Counted from the stretch's first letter, positions 41,498 through 53,458 are shown. The stretch: 64,000 nucleotides of DNA from Flaccisagitta enflata (GCA_965153355.1 OZ231126.1:89094001-89158000), one strand, 5' to 3'. Notes: generated by a model not told the origin, from the sequence alone. Made by a program: numbers and translations.

Positions 41498-44487
41498 TAC
41501 CTTAAAATCTTTGGTGGTGTACCTTGAAGTCCATGATGGCGTACCTTGAAGTCCATGATGGCGTACCTTGAAGTCCATGATGGCGTACCTTGAAGTCCAT
41601 GATGGCGTACCTTGAAGTCCATGATGGCGTACCTTGAAGTCCATGATGGCGTACCTTGAAGTCCATGATGGCGTACCTTGAAGTCCATGATGGCGTACCT
41701 TGAAGTCCATGATGGCGTACCTTGAAGTCCATGATGGCATACCTTGAAGTCCATGATGGCATACCTTGAAGTCCATGATGGCATACCTTGAAGTCCATGA
41801 TGGCATACCTTGAAGTCCATGATGGCATACCTTGAAGTCCATGATGGCATACCTTGAAGTCCATGATGGCATACCTTGAAGTCCATGATGGCATACCTTG
41901 AAGTCCATGATGGCATACCTTGAAGTCCATGATGGCATACCTTGAAGTCCATGATGGCATACCTTGAAGTCCATGATGGCATACCTTAAGTCCATGATGG
42001 CATACCTTGAAGTCCATGATGGCATACTGAAGTCCATGATGGCATACCTTGAAGTCCATGATGGCATACCTTGAAAGTCCATGATGGCATACCTTGAAGT
42101 CCATGATGGCATACCAAAGTCCATGATGGCATACCTTAAGTCCATGATGGCATACCTTGAAGTCCATGATGGCATACCTTGAAGTCCATGATGGCATACT
42201 CAAGTCCATGATGGCATACCTTGAAGTCCATGATGGCACCTTGAAGTCCATGATGGCATACCTTGAAGTCCATGATGGCATACCTTGAAGTCCATGATGG
42301 CATACCTTGAAGTCCATGATGGCATACCTTGAAGTCCATGATGGCATACCTTGAAGTCCATGATGGCATACCTTGAAGTCCATGATGGCATACCTTGAAG
42401 TCCATGATGGCATACCTTGAAGTCCATGATGGCATACCAGAAGTCCATGATGGCATACCTTGAAGTCCATGATGGCATACCTTGAAGTCCATGATGGCAT
42501 ACCTTGAAGTCCATGATGGCATACCTGAAGTCCATGATGGCATACACAGAAGTCCATGATGGCATACCTTGAAGTCCATGATAGCATACCAGAAGTCCAT
42601 GATCGCATACCTTGAAGTCCATGATGGCATACCTCAAAGTCCATGATGGCATACCTTGAAGTCCATGATGGCATACCTTGAAGTCCATGATGGCATACCT
42701 TGAAGTCCATGATGGCATACCTTGAAGTCCATGATGGCATACCTTGAAGTCCATGATGGCATACCTTGAAGTCCATGATGGCATACCTTGAAGTCCATGA
42801 TGGCATACCTTGAAGTCCATGATGGCATACCTTGAAGTCCATGATGGCATACCTTGAAGTCCATGATGGCATACCAAAGTCCATGATGGCATACCTTGAA
42901 GTCCATGATGGCATACCTTGAAGTCCATGATGGCATACTTGAAGTCCATGATGGCATACCTTGAAGTCCATGATGGCATACTTGAAGTCCATGATGGCAT
43001 ACCTTGAAGTCCATGATGGCATAGAAGTCCATGATGGCATACCTTAAAGTCCATGATGGCATACCTTGAAGTCCATGATGGCATACCAAGTCCATGATGG
43101 CATACCTTAAAGTCCATGATGGCATACCTTGAAGTCCATGATGGCATACCTTGAAGTCCATGATGGCATACCTTGAAGTCCATGATGGCATACCTTGGAG
43201 TCCATGATGGCATACCTTGAAGTCCATGATGGCATACCTTGAAGTCCATGATGGCATACCTTGAAGTCCATGATGGCATACCTTGAAGTCCATGATGGCA
43301 TACCTTGAAGTCCATGATGGCATACCTTGAAGTCCATGATGGCATACCTGAAGTCCATATGGCATACTTGAAGCCATGATGGCATACCTTGAAGTCCATG
43401 ATGGCATACCTTGAAGTCCATGATGGCATACCTTGAAGTCCATGATGGCATACCTTGAAGTCCATGATGGCATACCTTGAAGTCCATGATGGCATACCTT
43501 GAAGTCCATGATGGCATACCTTGAAGTCCATGATGGCATACCTTGAAGTCCATGATGGCATACCTTGAAGTCCATGATGGCATACCTTGAAGTCCATGAT
43601 GGCATACCTTGAAGTCCATGATGGCATACCTTGAAGTCCATGATGGCATACCTTGAAGTCCATGATGGCATACCTTGAAGTCCATGATGGCATACCTTGA
43701 AGTCCATGATGGCATACCTTGAAGTCCATGATGGCATACCTTGAAGTCCATGATGGCATACCTTGAAGTCCATGATGGCATACCTTGAAGTCCATGATGG
43801 CATACCTTGAAGTCCATGATGGCATACCTTGAAGTCCATGATGGCATACCTTGAAGTCCATGATGGCATACCTTGAAGTCCATGATGGCATACCTTGAAG
43901 TCCATGATGGCATACCTTGAAGTCCATGATGGCATACCTTGAAGTCCATGATGGCATACCTTGAAGTCCATGATGGCATACCTTGAAGTCCATGATGGCA
44001 TACCTTGAAGTCCATGATGGCATACCTTGAAGTCCATGATGGCATACCTTGAAGTCCATGATGGCATACCTTGAAGTCCATGATGGCATACCTTGAAGTC
44101 CATGATGGCATACCTTGAAGTCCATGATGGCATACCTTGAAGTCCATGATGGCATACCTTGAAGTCCATGATGGCATACCTTGAAGTCCATGATGGCATA
44201 CCTTGAAGTCCATGATGGCATACCTTGAAGTCCATGATGGCATACCTTGAAGTCCATGATGGCATACCTTGAAGTCCATGATGGCATACCTTGAAGTCCA
44301 TGATGGCATACCTTGAAGTCCATGATGGCATACCTTGAAGTCCATGATGGCATACCTTGAAGTCCATGATGGCATACCTTGAAGTCCATGATGGCATACC
44401 TTGAAGTCCATGATGGCATACCTTGAAGTCCATGATGGCATACCTTGAAGTCCATGATGGCATACCTTGAAGTCCATGATGGCATAC
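41498..44487. repeat. 22-bp satellite, about 136 copies
   Basis: Unit ACCTTGAAGTCCATGATGGC plus AT. Three zones: about ten copies with GCGTAC at 41515-41720, a middle zone (41980-43380) with many one- to five-base indels, and a very uniform right zone of about 50 copies (43380-44487). Because 22 is not a multiple of three and the minus-strand unit lacks stops in any phase, all three minus frames are open over long distances (the longest 775 codons). These are not taken as genes. Confidence 0.95.
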
Positions 44488-44667
44488 GTTGGGGTGCAAT
44501 CGAAGACAGAATTTGATCAGTCAACACATTTTTTTAGCAATATCATAAACATTGTTAATTTAAATATTTCATCAATGAAAAATAATAATTAGTTTGTATT
44601 TAAACTATTTTTGCATTAAAAGCCATTTTTTTAACCAAAGTAACTGAAATGTTCAGATATATATCGG

Positions 44668-44826
44668 AACAAGGCCGGATACACGGCCACCAGTTGCGGA
44701 CGGGTGGGCAGGGGCGGAAATGCGCGTTTTCCCACTTTTCAACTCGAGCGTGACCGACCAACCGACCGACCGACCAACCGACGGATGGACAAAGCCTCTT
44801 ATAGAGTTGCGTGTCCGCAACTAAAA
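44668..44826 (+). mobile_element. PBE, TTGCG version, complete
   Basis: AACAAGGCCGGATACACGGCC, box AGTTGCGGAC, (GACC)n tract, AAAGCCTCTTATAG, hairpin AGTTGCGTGTCCGCAACT with exact box match, then AAAAA. Confidence 0.8.
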
Positions 44827-45129
44827 ATAGAAGTTTTTAATAAAAATAATATTTTACAATCTGATATGTCTTGGGTAAAATCATTACATAGAGATTTAAA
44901 AACTGAGATTATCAAAAACATGGCGTCTTTCTAAAGACTTATCACCCTGAATCGAGTGCGAATTACAATCGATTTTTCGTTTGGAAGCGGAATTTTCGTT
45001 CATGAAAAATCCCATGTTACAGCATCTACTTATCGAGATTTGAGAGAATCGAATTTTAAACGGAAAAATAAATCTTTTTTCTTTGTAACTTTTTTTTTCA
45101 TTTTATCAACGTTTCTTATGAAAACGATT

Positions 45130-45275
45130 CTATGAATGAACGAACTAATGAATGATTGAATGAATAAACTGATGAATGAACAAATGTATGGACGAATGAA
45201 TGAATGAATAAATGAATGATTAAATGAATGAATGAATGAATGAATGAATGAATGAATGAATGAATGAATGAAAGA
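45130..45275 (+). repeat. (GAAT)n microsatellite
   Basis: Imperfect on the left, uniform at 45205-45270. Confidence 0.95.
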
Positions 45276-45483
45276 ATGGTCAAATGTACGAAAGAACTAA
45301 AAGGTTGACTGCCTTTCTGTTGACAGAACCTCAGATTTTGGGAGTTGGATGTTTGTGTGACTTACCTACCAACCAACCAACAAACGGACATGTCTTATCG
45401 AGGAGCAAAGATGTATCTAAAAATATGCCGATTTAAATTGGTTGTTAAGGATGAGAAAAGGAGAACAACGCCCTCAAACATGG

Positions 45484-45608
45484 TCAAGGCCATGTTGGCC
45501 AATAGGTGTTCTGTGTGGATTGTCAAACGTTTTCGTGAAGGATCAACCGACTGACCGATAGACCAATAGACAAACATAACTGGTTATTGAGGTGCGTAAG
45601 CGGACCTA
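45484..45608 (+). mobile_element. PBE, GTGCGAC version, worn
   Basis: TCAAGGCCATGTTGGCCAAT, worn box, GACTGACCGATAGACC tract, end GAGGTGCGTAAGCGGACCTAAAAA. Confidence 0.55.
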
Positions 45609-45876
45609 AAAACAGCACTTCTATGTTTGCAAATAGGTGACAAAAGGACTGACGTAACATATTCGATCACCACCAAAGAAAGGACTGGCTGCGCTATAGA
45701 AAAGAATGACGTAGCAGCTTAAAAATCAATCCAGCCCTAAAAACTCAATGAAGAAATGAGCGATATGCCCGTTCATAAGGTCATAAACGAAAATTTTGGA
45801 GAAAAGGCAAGAATCGATCGTAGATCATTGTAATTCCAAATATAAAAAGAATGAAATCAGGGTGCGCAACTGGGGT

Positions 45877-46180
45877 CAGACGGCGTCGTCAAACGGCGTT
45901 GTCAAACGGCGTTGTCAAACGGCGTCGTCAAACGGCGTCGTCAAACGGCGTTGTCAAACGGCGTTGTCAAACGGCGTCGTCAAACGGCGTCGTCAAACGG
46001 CGTCGTCAAACGGCGTCGTCAAACGGCGTCGTCAAATGGCGTCGTCAAATGGCGTCGTCAAACGGCGTTGTCAAACGGCGTTGTCAAACGGCGTTGTCAA
46101 ACGGCGTTGTCAAACGGCGTTTTCAAACGGCGTTTTCAAACGGCGTTGTCAAATGGCGTTGTCAAATGGCATTGTCAAAA
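45877..46180 (+). repeat. 13-bp satellite (TCAAACGGCGTCG), about 23 copies
   Basis: Units alternate GTC and GTT, with some ATGGCG near the right. Three plus-strand frames are open as a by-product. Confidence 0.95.
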
Positions 46181-46185
46181 GGCGG

Positions 46186-46403
46186 TTTGGCCAGTTTGGC
46201 CAGTTAGCATGCTACAATCTTTACAAATCAAATACATATGTTGAGTCCTTCCATTTAGGGACGACATACCAAATTTTAACCAAATCGGTAGAAAAATGCC
46301 AAAGTTATGCACGTTTTTCACTTTGAGGCTGGTAGGCTAGTTGGGTGGAAGGCCGTTTTGGCCGGTTAGCAAGCTATAATCTTTACAAATCAAATACAAT
46401 TAA
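46186..46403 (-). mobile_element. Fragment of the 150-bp core-repeat element
   Basis: One and a half core units (ACATATGTTGAGTCCTTCC, AACCAAATCGGTAGAAAAATG, GGCTGGTAGGCT). Confidence 0.75.
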
Positions 46404-46597
46404 AAACCTTTCTAACAAAGCTCAAGGGAACCTGATATTTTTTCGTTACAGGCGAATTTCGCTGTAGCCATAGAGAAACAATCGCTAGTAATATAGTAGC
46501 ATAAACAACCATCAGAATGGTTTTGTTCATTTAAAAAGACAGATGAAACTAACGCGGCACAAAACAGATAAATGTAACCCGGTACAAAATAGCTTAC

Positions 46598-46668
46598 CGT
46601 CACACACACACACACACACACACACCTTCCCTCTCGTTTTATTGCTCTTTCTTTCTTTTAATCCTTTT

Positions 46669-46739
<71 letters not shown>

Positions 46740-46752
46740 CTGTTCCTTCCTT

Positions 46753-46783
<31 letters not shown>

Positions 46784-46797
46784 CCCTTCCCCCACTG
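46598..46797 (+). repeat. (CA)n, (CTTT)n and (CTTC)n microsatellites
   Basis: CA run near 46601-46625, TTTC run 46670-46739, TTCC run 46742-46785. Confidence 0.95.
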
Positions 46798-46799
46798 TA

Positions 46800-47000
46800 G
46801 GAAATCGCTCTAGCGAAAGGCAAGTTAAAGGCTGTATTTTTCGTTTTTTTGAAAAATTTAGCGGAACGCCCGTTTCGCTAGACAGGTTGGCGGCGCCCCA
46901 AAAGCAGCGGCATTCCGCCGCAGGAGAGCTGTCTAGCGATGTTAGGCCTTTCGCTAAAAAGAAGCTGCGTGTACCGCTGTCGTGTGCACGCAGCTTCTTC
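46800..47000. repeat. Cluster of inverted repeats
   Basis: TCGCTAGACAG (about 46875) pairs with CTGTCTAGCGA (about 46930). AAGAAGCTGCGTG pairs with CACGCAGCTTCTT over 46960-47000. Other GCTAGCGAAA-like words repeat. Possible left part of an element continuing to 47640. Confidence 0.55.
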
Positions 47001-47090
47001 TTTTTGTTATTCTTGCAATTTAAGGGACCTTTTGCTAATCATTAGCGAATGGTTCCAAAAAAGTTCTGGGGAAGAGGGATTTTGCGGCAA

Positions 47091-47245
47091 CTTCTTCTTC
47101 TTTTTTTTTTTTTCTTCTTCTTCTTCTTCTTTTTCCCAACTAATGGTGCGATTTGCTAATATTTCAATGTTACCTTCGGGATTTGATCCACTGACCTTGT
47201 TGCTTGAAGTCCGCTCCCTTACCGATGTGGCCACCACAGCTTCCG
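47091..47245 (-). mobile_element. tRNA-derived SINE with (AAG)n tail
   Basis: On the minus strand: an A-box-like TGGCCACATCGG, about 30 bases later a B-box-like GGATCAAATCC, then a unique part ending in AAGAAGAAG and an A run. Spacing and order fit a tRNA-derived SINE head. It is not a tRNA gene: no acceptor stem closes. Confidence 0.6.
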
Positions 47246-47279
47246 ATCTTAAACAGCAGCATCACACGCTATGATCTAC

Positions 47280-47625
47280 TCCAGTGCGTGAGCAAAATGG
47301 TGCCATTCGCTAGCTAATATGCAGCGTCCGCATCAGCAGCTGCGGCAGATCAGTAAAATGTCTCCTGCGACCGAGCGAGCTCGGTCTGATTCGGACCTAA
47401 AATGGTCCCTTTTGCTAATATGCAGCGCCCGCTTCAGCAGCAGCTGCAGATCAGTAAAATGTCTCCTGTGACCGGGCGAGCCCGGTCTGATTCGGACCTG
47501 AAATGGTCCCTTTCGCTAATAGGCAGCGCCCGCATCAGCAGCCGCTGCAGATCCGAAGTGATGTCACGAGCTCCTGCGAGCCAGGTCAGTTTTGGACCAA
47601 AAACGGTCCCTTTCGCTAATGGCAG
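47280..47625 (+). repeat. ~102-bp tandem repeat with GC-rich hairpin, three units
   Basis: CTAATATGCAGCG recurs near 47314, 47416 and 47516. Two units hold hairpins GACCGAGCGAGCTCGGTC and GACCGGGCGAGCCCGGTC, a paired change. Confidence 0.75.
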
Positions 47626-47639
47626 TTTCCACAATAAAC

Positions 47640-48748
47640 TAGACTGGCGGAAATAAGGCGACTGAATTCGTTAACATTGATAAAAATGTCATGATTTCAT
47701 AATGGTTGCACCTATTAGCTTAAAATTTGAGCCCTATGCTCAGAATTTGATACTCTTTCAGATCATATAAAAAAAAATATTCCAATACTTGAAATGTGTT
47801 CAACTATGTTAGTTTTCATCGTAATCAGAGTAACATTAGAGTAACAGGGTGTTAACATTTTCCGTCGCTCTCTTCAAAAATCAATATCTCTGGCTAGAAT
47901 TGACATTAAGGTCTGAAATTTTGCATGTAACTTGGGTTATGTCTATACTAAAAGGGGAAAAAAAATTTCCATAATACTTAAGATATTGTCATTTAAAGTA
48001 TAGTATACTACTATATATCAAAATCAAATAAATCATTATTTTAGATACGTCAACTAAAAGTGAAATTTTTGCATAGTTAACAACAATTGGTTGCCATATA
48101 ATCTTTAATACTTCTTTAGGGATTGCAATTAAATAAAAATGACCCCTAGTTGGGTAGGCTTAATAATTTTTTTATATCTTTTTCATTGTGGTTTTAAGTG
48201 TGACATCAGTGTGACATAAAAAAGGTGATTTTGGCCTATTTTTTGCTAGATAGCCTATCAAAATTTTAAGTATGAAAGATATCAGCTAGGCACTGAATTC
48301 TAAGTAATGTGTTACAACAATTTCTATCATAAAAAAAAGGATTTGCATGATAAAAACAATATTTTTGCCTGTTATATCATGAATTTCAGCTGGGCCGGTT
48401 TATTGTGGAAATGACCAACAAGCCATTACACGTTCATCTTCATTCCTTCATTCATTCATTCATTCATTCATTCATCAAAACCGTTCATTCATAAATTCTT
48501 CATCAAGCGACGCGCACTTATTGGCCTTAACTTGGCCTTGTTCTCAATAAATTTGTAACACGTCACTCATAAATACCGTTTCCACTAGAAAATACTTTGT
48601 TACAGGCGATTTTTCGTTAGTCACAGTTCATTATGGGCGATTTTTTAAACAAAGAATCTAAAGAAAGAATGATGGGACTTTCAAAGATGTTCGTTAGAGG
48701 CGGAATATCGTAAGATGCGTGTTCGTTAGAATGATTTTCTTCTGTACA
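47640..48748. other. Unannotated AT-rich stretch
   Basis: (ATTC)n at 48440-48475 and a GTGCGAC-version PBE scrap ending GGCCTTGTT at 48505-48543. No gene. Confidence 0.5.
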
Positions 48749-50778
48749 TTAATTGAGTCCTTCCATTAAGAGAGTACATACCAAGTTTTGACCAAATCGG
48801 TTGAAAATAGTGTTCGCAAAAGCAGTGGATATTTTTTCTGCTAGCAGAAAGCAGAAAGCAGAAAAAATATTTTTCTGCTAGCACTGCTAGCAGTAAAGAC
48901 CAGTTCTACACATATGTACAGACTAACTCTTATACCTTTTTACCAACCAAAAATGGTTGGAAACTACCAAAGAGAAAGTGAAAGGGACCTTTAACACATT
49001 CGCATCAAACAATACAGCAGCAAAGCCAGATACATGACAAATAAGAGAGTTTTGTTCAGCTGGGCAGGGACAGTAATGTAAAAAAACCATGCTTGATTCA
49101 ATAGTGTTAGAAAAAACTGACCAAGCGACTGACCAACAATGAGTCCTGTGTCTGTCCTATTGGATAGTTTTGGTGGTAATATTTTCCAACTGTCATAACA
49201 ATCACTTGATTTTCAATGAGTAATGATGGAGGAAGCCTAGATGCCAATAATTTTAGATGGCATATTGTATGAATTGCTTTATCAGCAATCATTGCAATAA
49301 GCATCCCAGCTATATTAAAAGCACATTCTGCCTCTACCAGATCGGTTTTAGGTTTACCTAAAAAAAAACCTTTAAAAGCTACTTATTACAAGGTATTTTT
49401 GTAAAGTCTTGCAATAGATATTTCCAATTTAGCATGTCTCTTTGATTCAGCATGTTTCCCATTAGTTTAAGGTTATTATCATGAGCAGATTTTACATATA
49501 GATTAGATTAAATTTAGCCCAAGGAACCCCTAATGGGCTTATAAAGTAGACCATCATAATCATATTATAACACAGCAATACAGCACACCCATGAACCGAC
49601 TGATTAGTCACTAATGTAAACAAGTCTTTTCTTTCCCCTGTTTCCCACAATTTTTCATGTCCCATTCCCAGTATTTTCTTCTTCTTTCTGTTTCTTCTCC
49701 TGCAACAATTTTTTGTAAGTTAATTTCTCCTCTATGCATTGGACTTTGGTCCAATCCGGAGTTACTGAGATTCGATTCCAGCGTGACTTTTCTTTGAGGT
49801 AGCGCAAATTATTGTACACATCTTCTCAAACCTAACCACGAAGGTTTGTGGCTTGTTCTCAACGGCAACACCAACTCAATAAACTACAGTGACATTAGCC
49901 ACAACACCAATGTCATTAACTAGTTCCTCTACTTCCTTAATTTTATAAAATGAACATTTTCTAAAGATTTTTTTAGAGTCCAAACAAAAATAGAGAACAT
50001 AAGAAATCTTTATAGATACTTAATATGGATTTTTACCAGACAACTGGACAGAAAATTATAGAAATATTAGAATTTTCACTGCTACTTACTGCTAGCAGCT
50101 GAATTTTTTCTGCTAGCAGAGCAGTTTCAAATTTCTGCTAGCAGCTCTGCTAGCAAATTGCCTGCTCGTGCGAACACTAGTTGAAAAATGCCAAAGTTAT
50201 GCACATTTTTCACTTTTAGGCTGGTAGGCTGGTTGGGTGGTAGGCCGGTTTTGCCAGTTAGCATGCTAAAATCTTTACAAATCAAATACATATGTTGAGT
50301 CCTTCCATTTAGAGACTACATGCCAAGTTTTAACCAAATCGGTTGAAAAATACCAAAGTTATGCACGTTTTTCACTTTTAGGCTGGTAGGCTGGTTGGGT
50401 GGTAGGCCGGTTTGGCCAGTAAGCATGCTAAAATCTTTACCATTCAAATACATATGTTGAGTTCTTCCATTTAGGAACTACATACCAAATTTTAACCAAA
50501 TCGGTAGAAAAATGCCAAAGTTATGCACATTTTTCACTTTTAGGCTGGTAGGCTGGTTGGGCCGGTTGGGTGGGTCGGATCATAACATACGCATGGGCTG
50601 CAAAGCGGCTTACCCTAATACAACTTCCCTCCAAATATGAAGCAAATCGGTCAAGGCGTTCAAAAGTTAGCCCATTTTTAAAAGTGTGGACGACGACAAC
50701 ATCGACGACGACAACGACGAAGACGACGCCCACACGCCTCGAATTATAGTCGCGTCGGAATGGTATTCCGTCGCGGAC
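48749..50778 (-). mobile_element. 150-bp core-repeat element, copy 2, split by a hAT element
   Basis: Core sequence at 48749-48807 resumes at 50180 and runs through about three units to the GACGAC microsatellite and hairpin (50749-50778, arms around CGTCGGAAT/ATTCCGTCG). Box end missing. Confidence 0.75.
48808..50179. mobile_element. Non-autonomous hAT-type transposon with perfect 8-bp target duplication
   Basis: Ends TAGTGTTCGCA and TGCGAACACTA are inverted. GTTGAAAA flanks both sides (48800-48807, 50180-50187). 8-bp duplications and such ends are diagnostic of hAT. Subterminal CTGCTAGCAG palindromes are repeated at both ends (48838-48890, 50090-50150). A minus-strand frame at about 49362-49107, preceded by a splice-acceptor-like T run plus AG, reads KTDLVEAECAFNIAGMLIAM and may be a transposase scrap; not proven. 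1,372 bp, too short for a full transposase. Confidence 0.85.
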
Positions 50779-51138
50779 AAAAACTCACCAAACCCCGCCA
50801 AAATTGTCCAGCTTTAATTTAGTGCAAATATTACTCTCAAATTCCACTATCCACATTAATGAATTAACAAAAAATAATACTCAATAACATTTTCTCAGGT
50901 TCATTTCATCATTTTCAAAATCTGTGATAAATTTTTTAGTTCATCATATACATAACTCCTATTTTTTCTATGATTTCATATTTTTTTTTCAGTTTCTTTT
51001 TGAACAGGTCAAAAATTGCCATTTTTACATTTAGCTAACTTTAGCTATGAATTTTTTAGTAATGATGAAAAAATAAAACTGTTTTTCAGGCTAAATTTAG
51101 GTCTACTTTCCAGAGAAAAAAATCTGAACAGTATCTGG
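50779..51138. other. AT-rich spacer between two core-repeat elements
   Basis: Nothing recognised. Confidence 0.5.
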
Positions 51139-52457
51139 GTCCGCGACGGAAGGGGGTTAAAGATCACCAATTCCGTAAGATCGCTATGACCGAAGGATCG
51201 CTAACCCTGTAAGTTTGCTAAAACTATAAGTATTTACATTTAGAGCCACCATACAAAGTTTCATGCAAATCCGTTGAAAAATGACAAAGTTATGCACATT
51301 TTTCACTTTTAGGCTAGTAGGGTGGTTGGGTGGTAGGCTGGTTTAGATAAATAGTGTGCGTTTGTTGAGTTCTTCCATTTAGAGACTCCATACCAAGTTT
51401 CAACCAATTTGGTTGAAAAATGTCCAATTTATGTAAGTTTTTACTTTTAGGCCGGTAAGCTGGTTGGGGGGTAGGTTGGTTTGGCCGGTTAGCATGCTCA
51501 ACCATTAAAAAATCACATATATGTGTTGAGTCCTTCCATTTAGAGACTCCATACCAAATTTCAACCAAATTGGTTGAAAAACGCCAAAGATATGCATATT
51601 TATCACTTTTTGGCTGGTAGGCTGGTTGGGTGGTAGGCTGGTTTGACAGGATAAATAGTGCGCATATGTTGAGTTCTTCCATTTAGAGACCCCATACCAA
51701 GTTTCAACCAAATTAGTTGAAAAATGACTAAGTTATGCAAGTTTTTCACTTTTAGGCCGGTTGGCTGGTTGGGTGGTAGGTCGGTTTGGCCGGTTAGCAT
51801 GCTCAAATGCATATAAATCACACACACATGTTGAGTCCTTCCATTTAGAGACTCCATACCAAATTTCAACCAAATTGGTTGAAAACGCCAAAGATATGCA
51901 TATTTATCACTTTTTGGCTGGTAGGCTGGTTGGGTGGTAGGCTGGTTTGACAGGATAAATAGTGCGCATATGTTGAGTTCTTCCATTTAGAGACCCCATA
52001 CCAAGTTTCAACCAAATTAGTTGAAAAATGACTAAGTTATGCAAGTTTTTCACTTTTAGGCCGGTTGGCTGGTTGGGTGGTAGGTCGGTTTGGCCGGTTA
52101 GCATGCTCAAATGCATATAAATCACACACACATGTTGAGTCCTTCCATTTAGAGACTCCATACCAAATTTCAGCTAAATCGGTTGAAAAATGCCTAAGTT
52201 ATGCACGTTTTTCACTTTTAGGCCGGTAGGCTGGTTGGGCCGGTTGGGTTGGTCGGATCACAAAAATCGGATAGGATGTAAAGCGCCTTACCCTAGCACA
52301 ACTTCCCACCAAATATGAACCAAATTGGTCAAAGCATAAAAAAGTTATCCATTTTTTAAAATCCGTTACGACAACGACGACGACAACGACGACGACGACG
52401 ACGACACCCACCCGCCTTGAATTATAGTCCGCGTCGGAATGATATTCCGTCGCGGAC
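51139..52457 (-). mobile_element. 150-bp core-repeat element, copy 3, complete
   Basis: Starts with box GTCCGCGACGGA (51139-51150), then the unique part with GATCGCTAACCCTG, about seven core units, a GACGAC microsatellite and the 31-bp hairpin at 52427-52457. Inverted relative to 13767-14778 and longer by about two core units. A ~290-bp block inside (about 51600-51890 and 51890-52180) is duplicated almost exactly. Confidence 0.8.
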
Positions 52458-52940
52458 AAAAACGCTCTTTCCTAAACAGTGTTTGAAAATCTGAGAATCA
52501 CAACTTTCATGACCCCCCTGAAAAACAGTGTGTGGCATCCTATTTTCTAGACCAGAAGCAAAATTGGCTTCATTTCTACAAATTATAGCAAAATTTAAAA
52601 AAAAAAAAGTAAAGTGACCCATTTTACCCCGCTGACCCATTTTACCCCACTCTTACCTACAGCTGCTTTTAGAGCTCCGAACGATAACCGACATTCGATA
52701 GGAAACCCCCAAAAAGTTTTCGATTGCAAAACTCACCTTTTACAATCCCGTCTCCATCAGGCGGGTCGGCGTCGTCCGGTTTCGGATGTCGTTCCAAAAA
52801 TGGGAAGAACGGATGAGCGTGGCCAAACTAACAGATCAAATGAAGATAAGGCACCTCATAGTCTAAAACAGTAAAATGTGAGATCAAACCCCGAGTCAAC
52901 TCCAAGCCAATTCCGAGCTCGGCGTTGCTCGGGATTGCTC

Positions 52941-52942
<2 letters not shown>
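52458..52942. other. Unannotated stretch
   Basis: Two GACCCATTTTACCCC words at 52616-52652. A short GC-rich part near 52760-52830 has coding flavour. CCGAGC words from 52890. No gene supported. Confidence 0.4.

Positions 52943-53031
<89 letters not shown>
52943..53031 (+). repeat. (GA)n microsatellite
   Basis: Uninterrupted GA for about 88 bases. Confidence 0.98.
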
Positions 53032-53032
<1 letters not shown>

Positions 53033-53035
53033 CAA

Positions 53036-53253
53036 ATGTTGTTAAATGTTGTTAAATGTTGTTAAATGTTGTTAAATGTTGTTAAATGTTGTTAAATGTT
53101 GTTAAATGTTGTTAAATGTTGTTAAATGTTGTTAAATGTTGTTAAATGTTGTTAAATGTTGTTAAATGTTGTTAAATGTTGTTAAATGTTGTTAAATGTT
53201 GTTAAATGTTGTTAAATGTTGTTAAATGTTGTTAAATGTTGTTGTTGTTGTTG
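53036..53253 (+). repeat. Perfect 10-bp repeat (GTTGTTAAAT), about 20 copies
   Basis: All units identical, closing in GTT repeats; abuts the GA run. Confidence 0.98.
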
Positions 53254-53458
53254 GAGTTGTGCTTTATACTAAAAATTTTAGCAAATAATAAAAGGATATC
53301 TGTCAACCCCGAGCAAACCCTGAACAACCCCGAGCACACCCGGAGCAAACTCCAAGCTTGGGTTTCTCGGGGTGTTTATTATCAGTAACTTCCATGAAAG
53401 CTAAGGGTATGATATATATTCCGGTAAAGTTTTGTCCACTGAATGTACAATGTGCGTA
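53254..53458. other. Spacer with CCCGAGC words
   Basis: CCCCGAGCAAACC-type words repeat at 53305-53380, echoing 52890-52940 across the microsatellites. Confidence 0.5.

Larger units (their letters stand above)
44488..45876. other. Non-coding stretch with PBE copies and a (GAAT)n repeat
   Basis: Listed separately: PBE 44668-44826, (GAAT)n 45130-45275, PBE 45484-45608. GACATGTCTTATCGAGG at 45387 with flanking ACCAACC words is another PBE scrap. No gene. Confidence 0.5.

Noticed and set aside
41498-44487. CRISPR-like array
   Set aside because: Units are directly adjacent with no spacers, and the genome is eukaryotic.
41404-44527. Open frames of up to 775 codons on the minus strand
   Set aside because: They are translations of the 22-bp satellite in three overlapping phases; no non-repeat sequence or start context supports a gene.
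47175-47245. Functional tRNA gene
   Set aside because: A- and B-box-like words exist, but no acceptor stem pairs and an A-rich tail follows; called a SINE.
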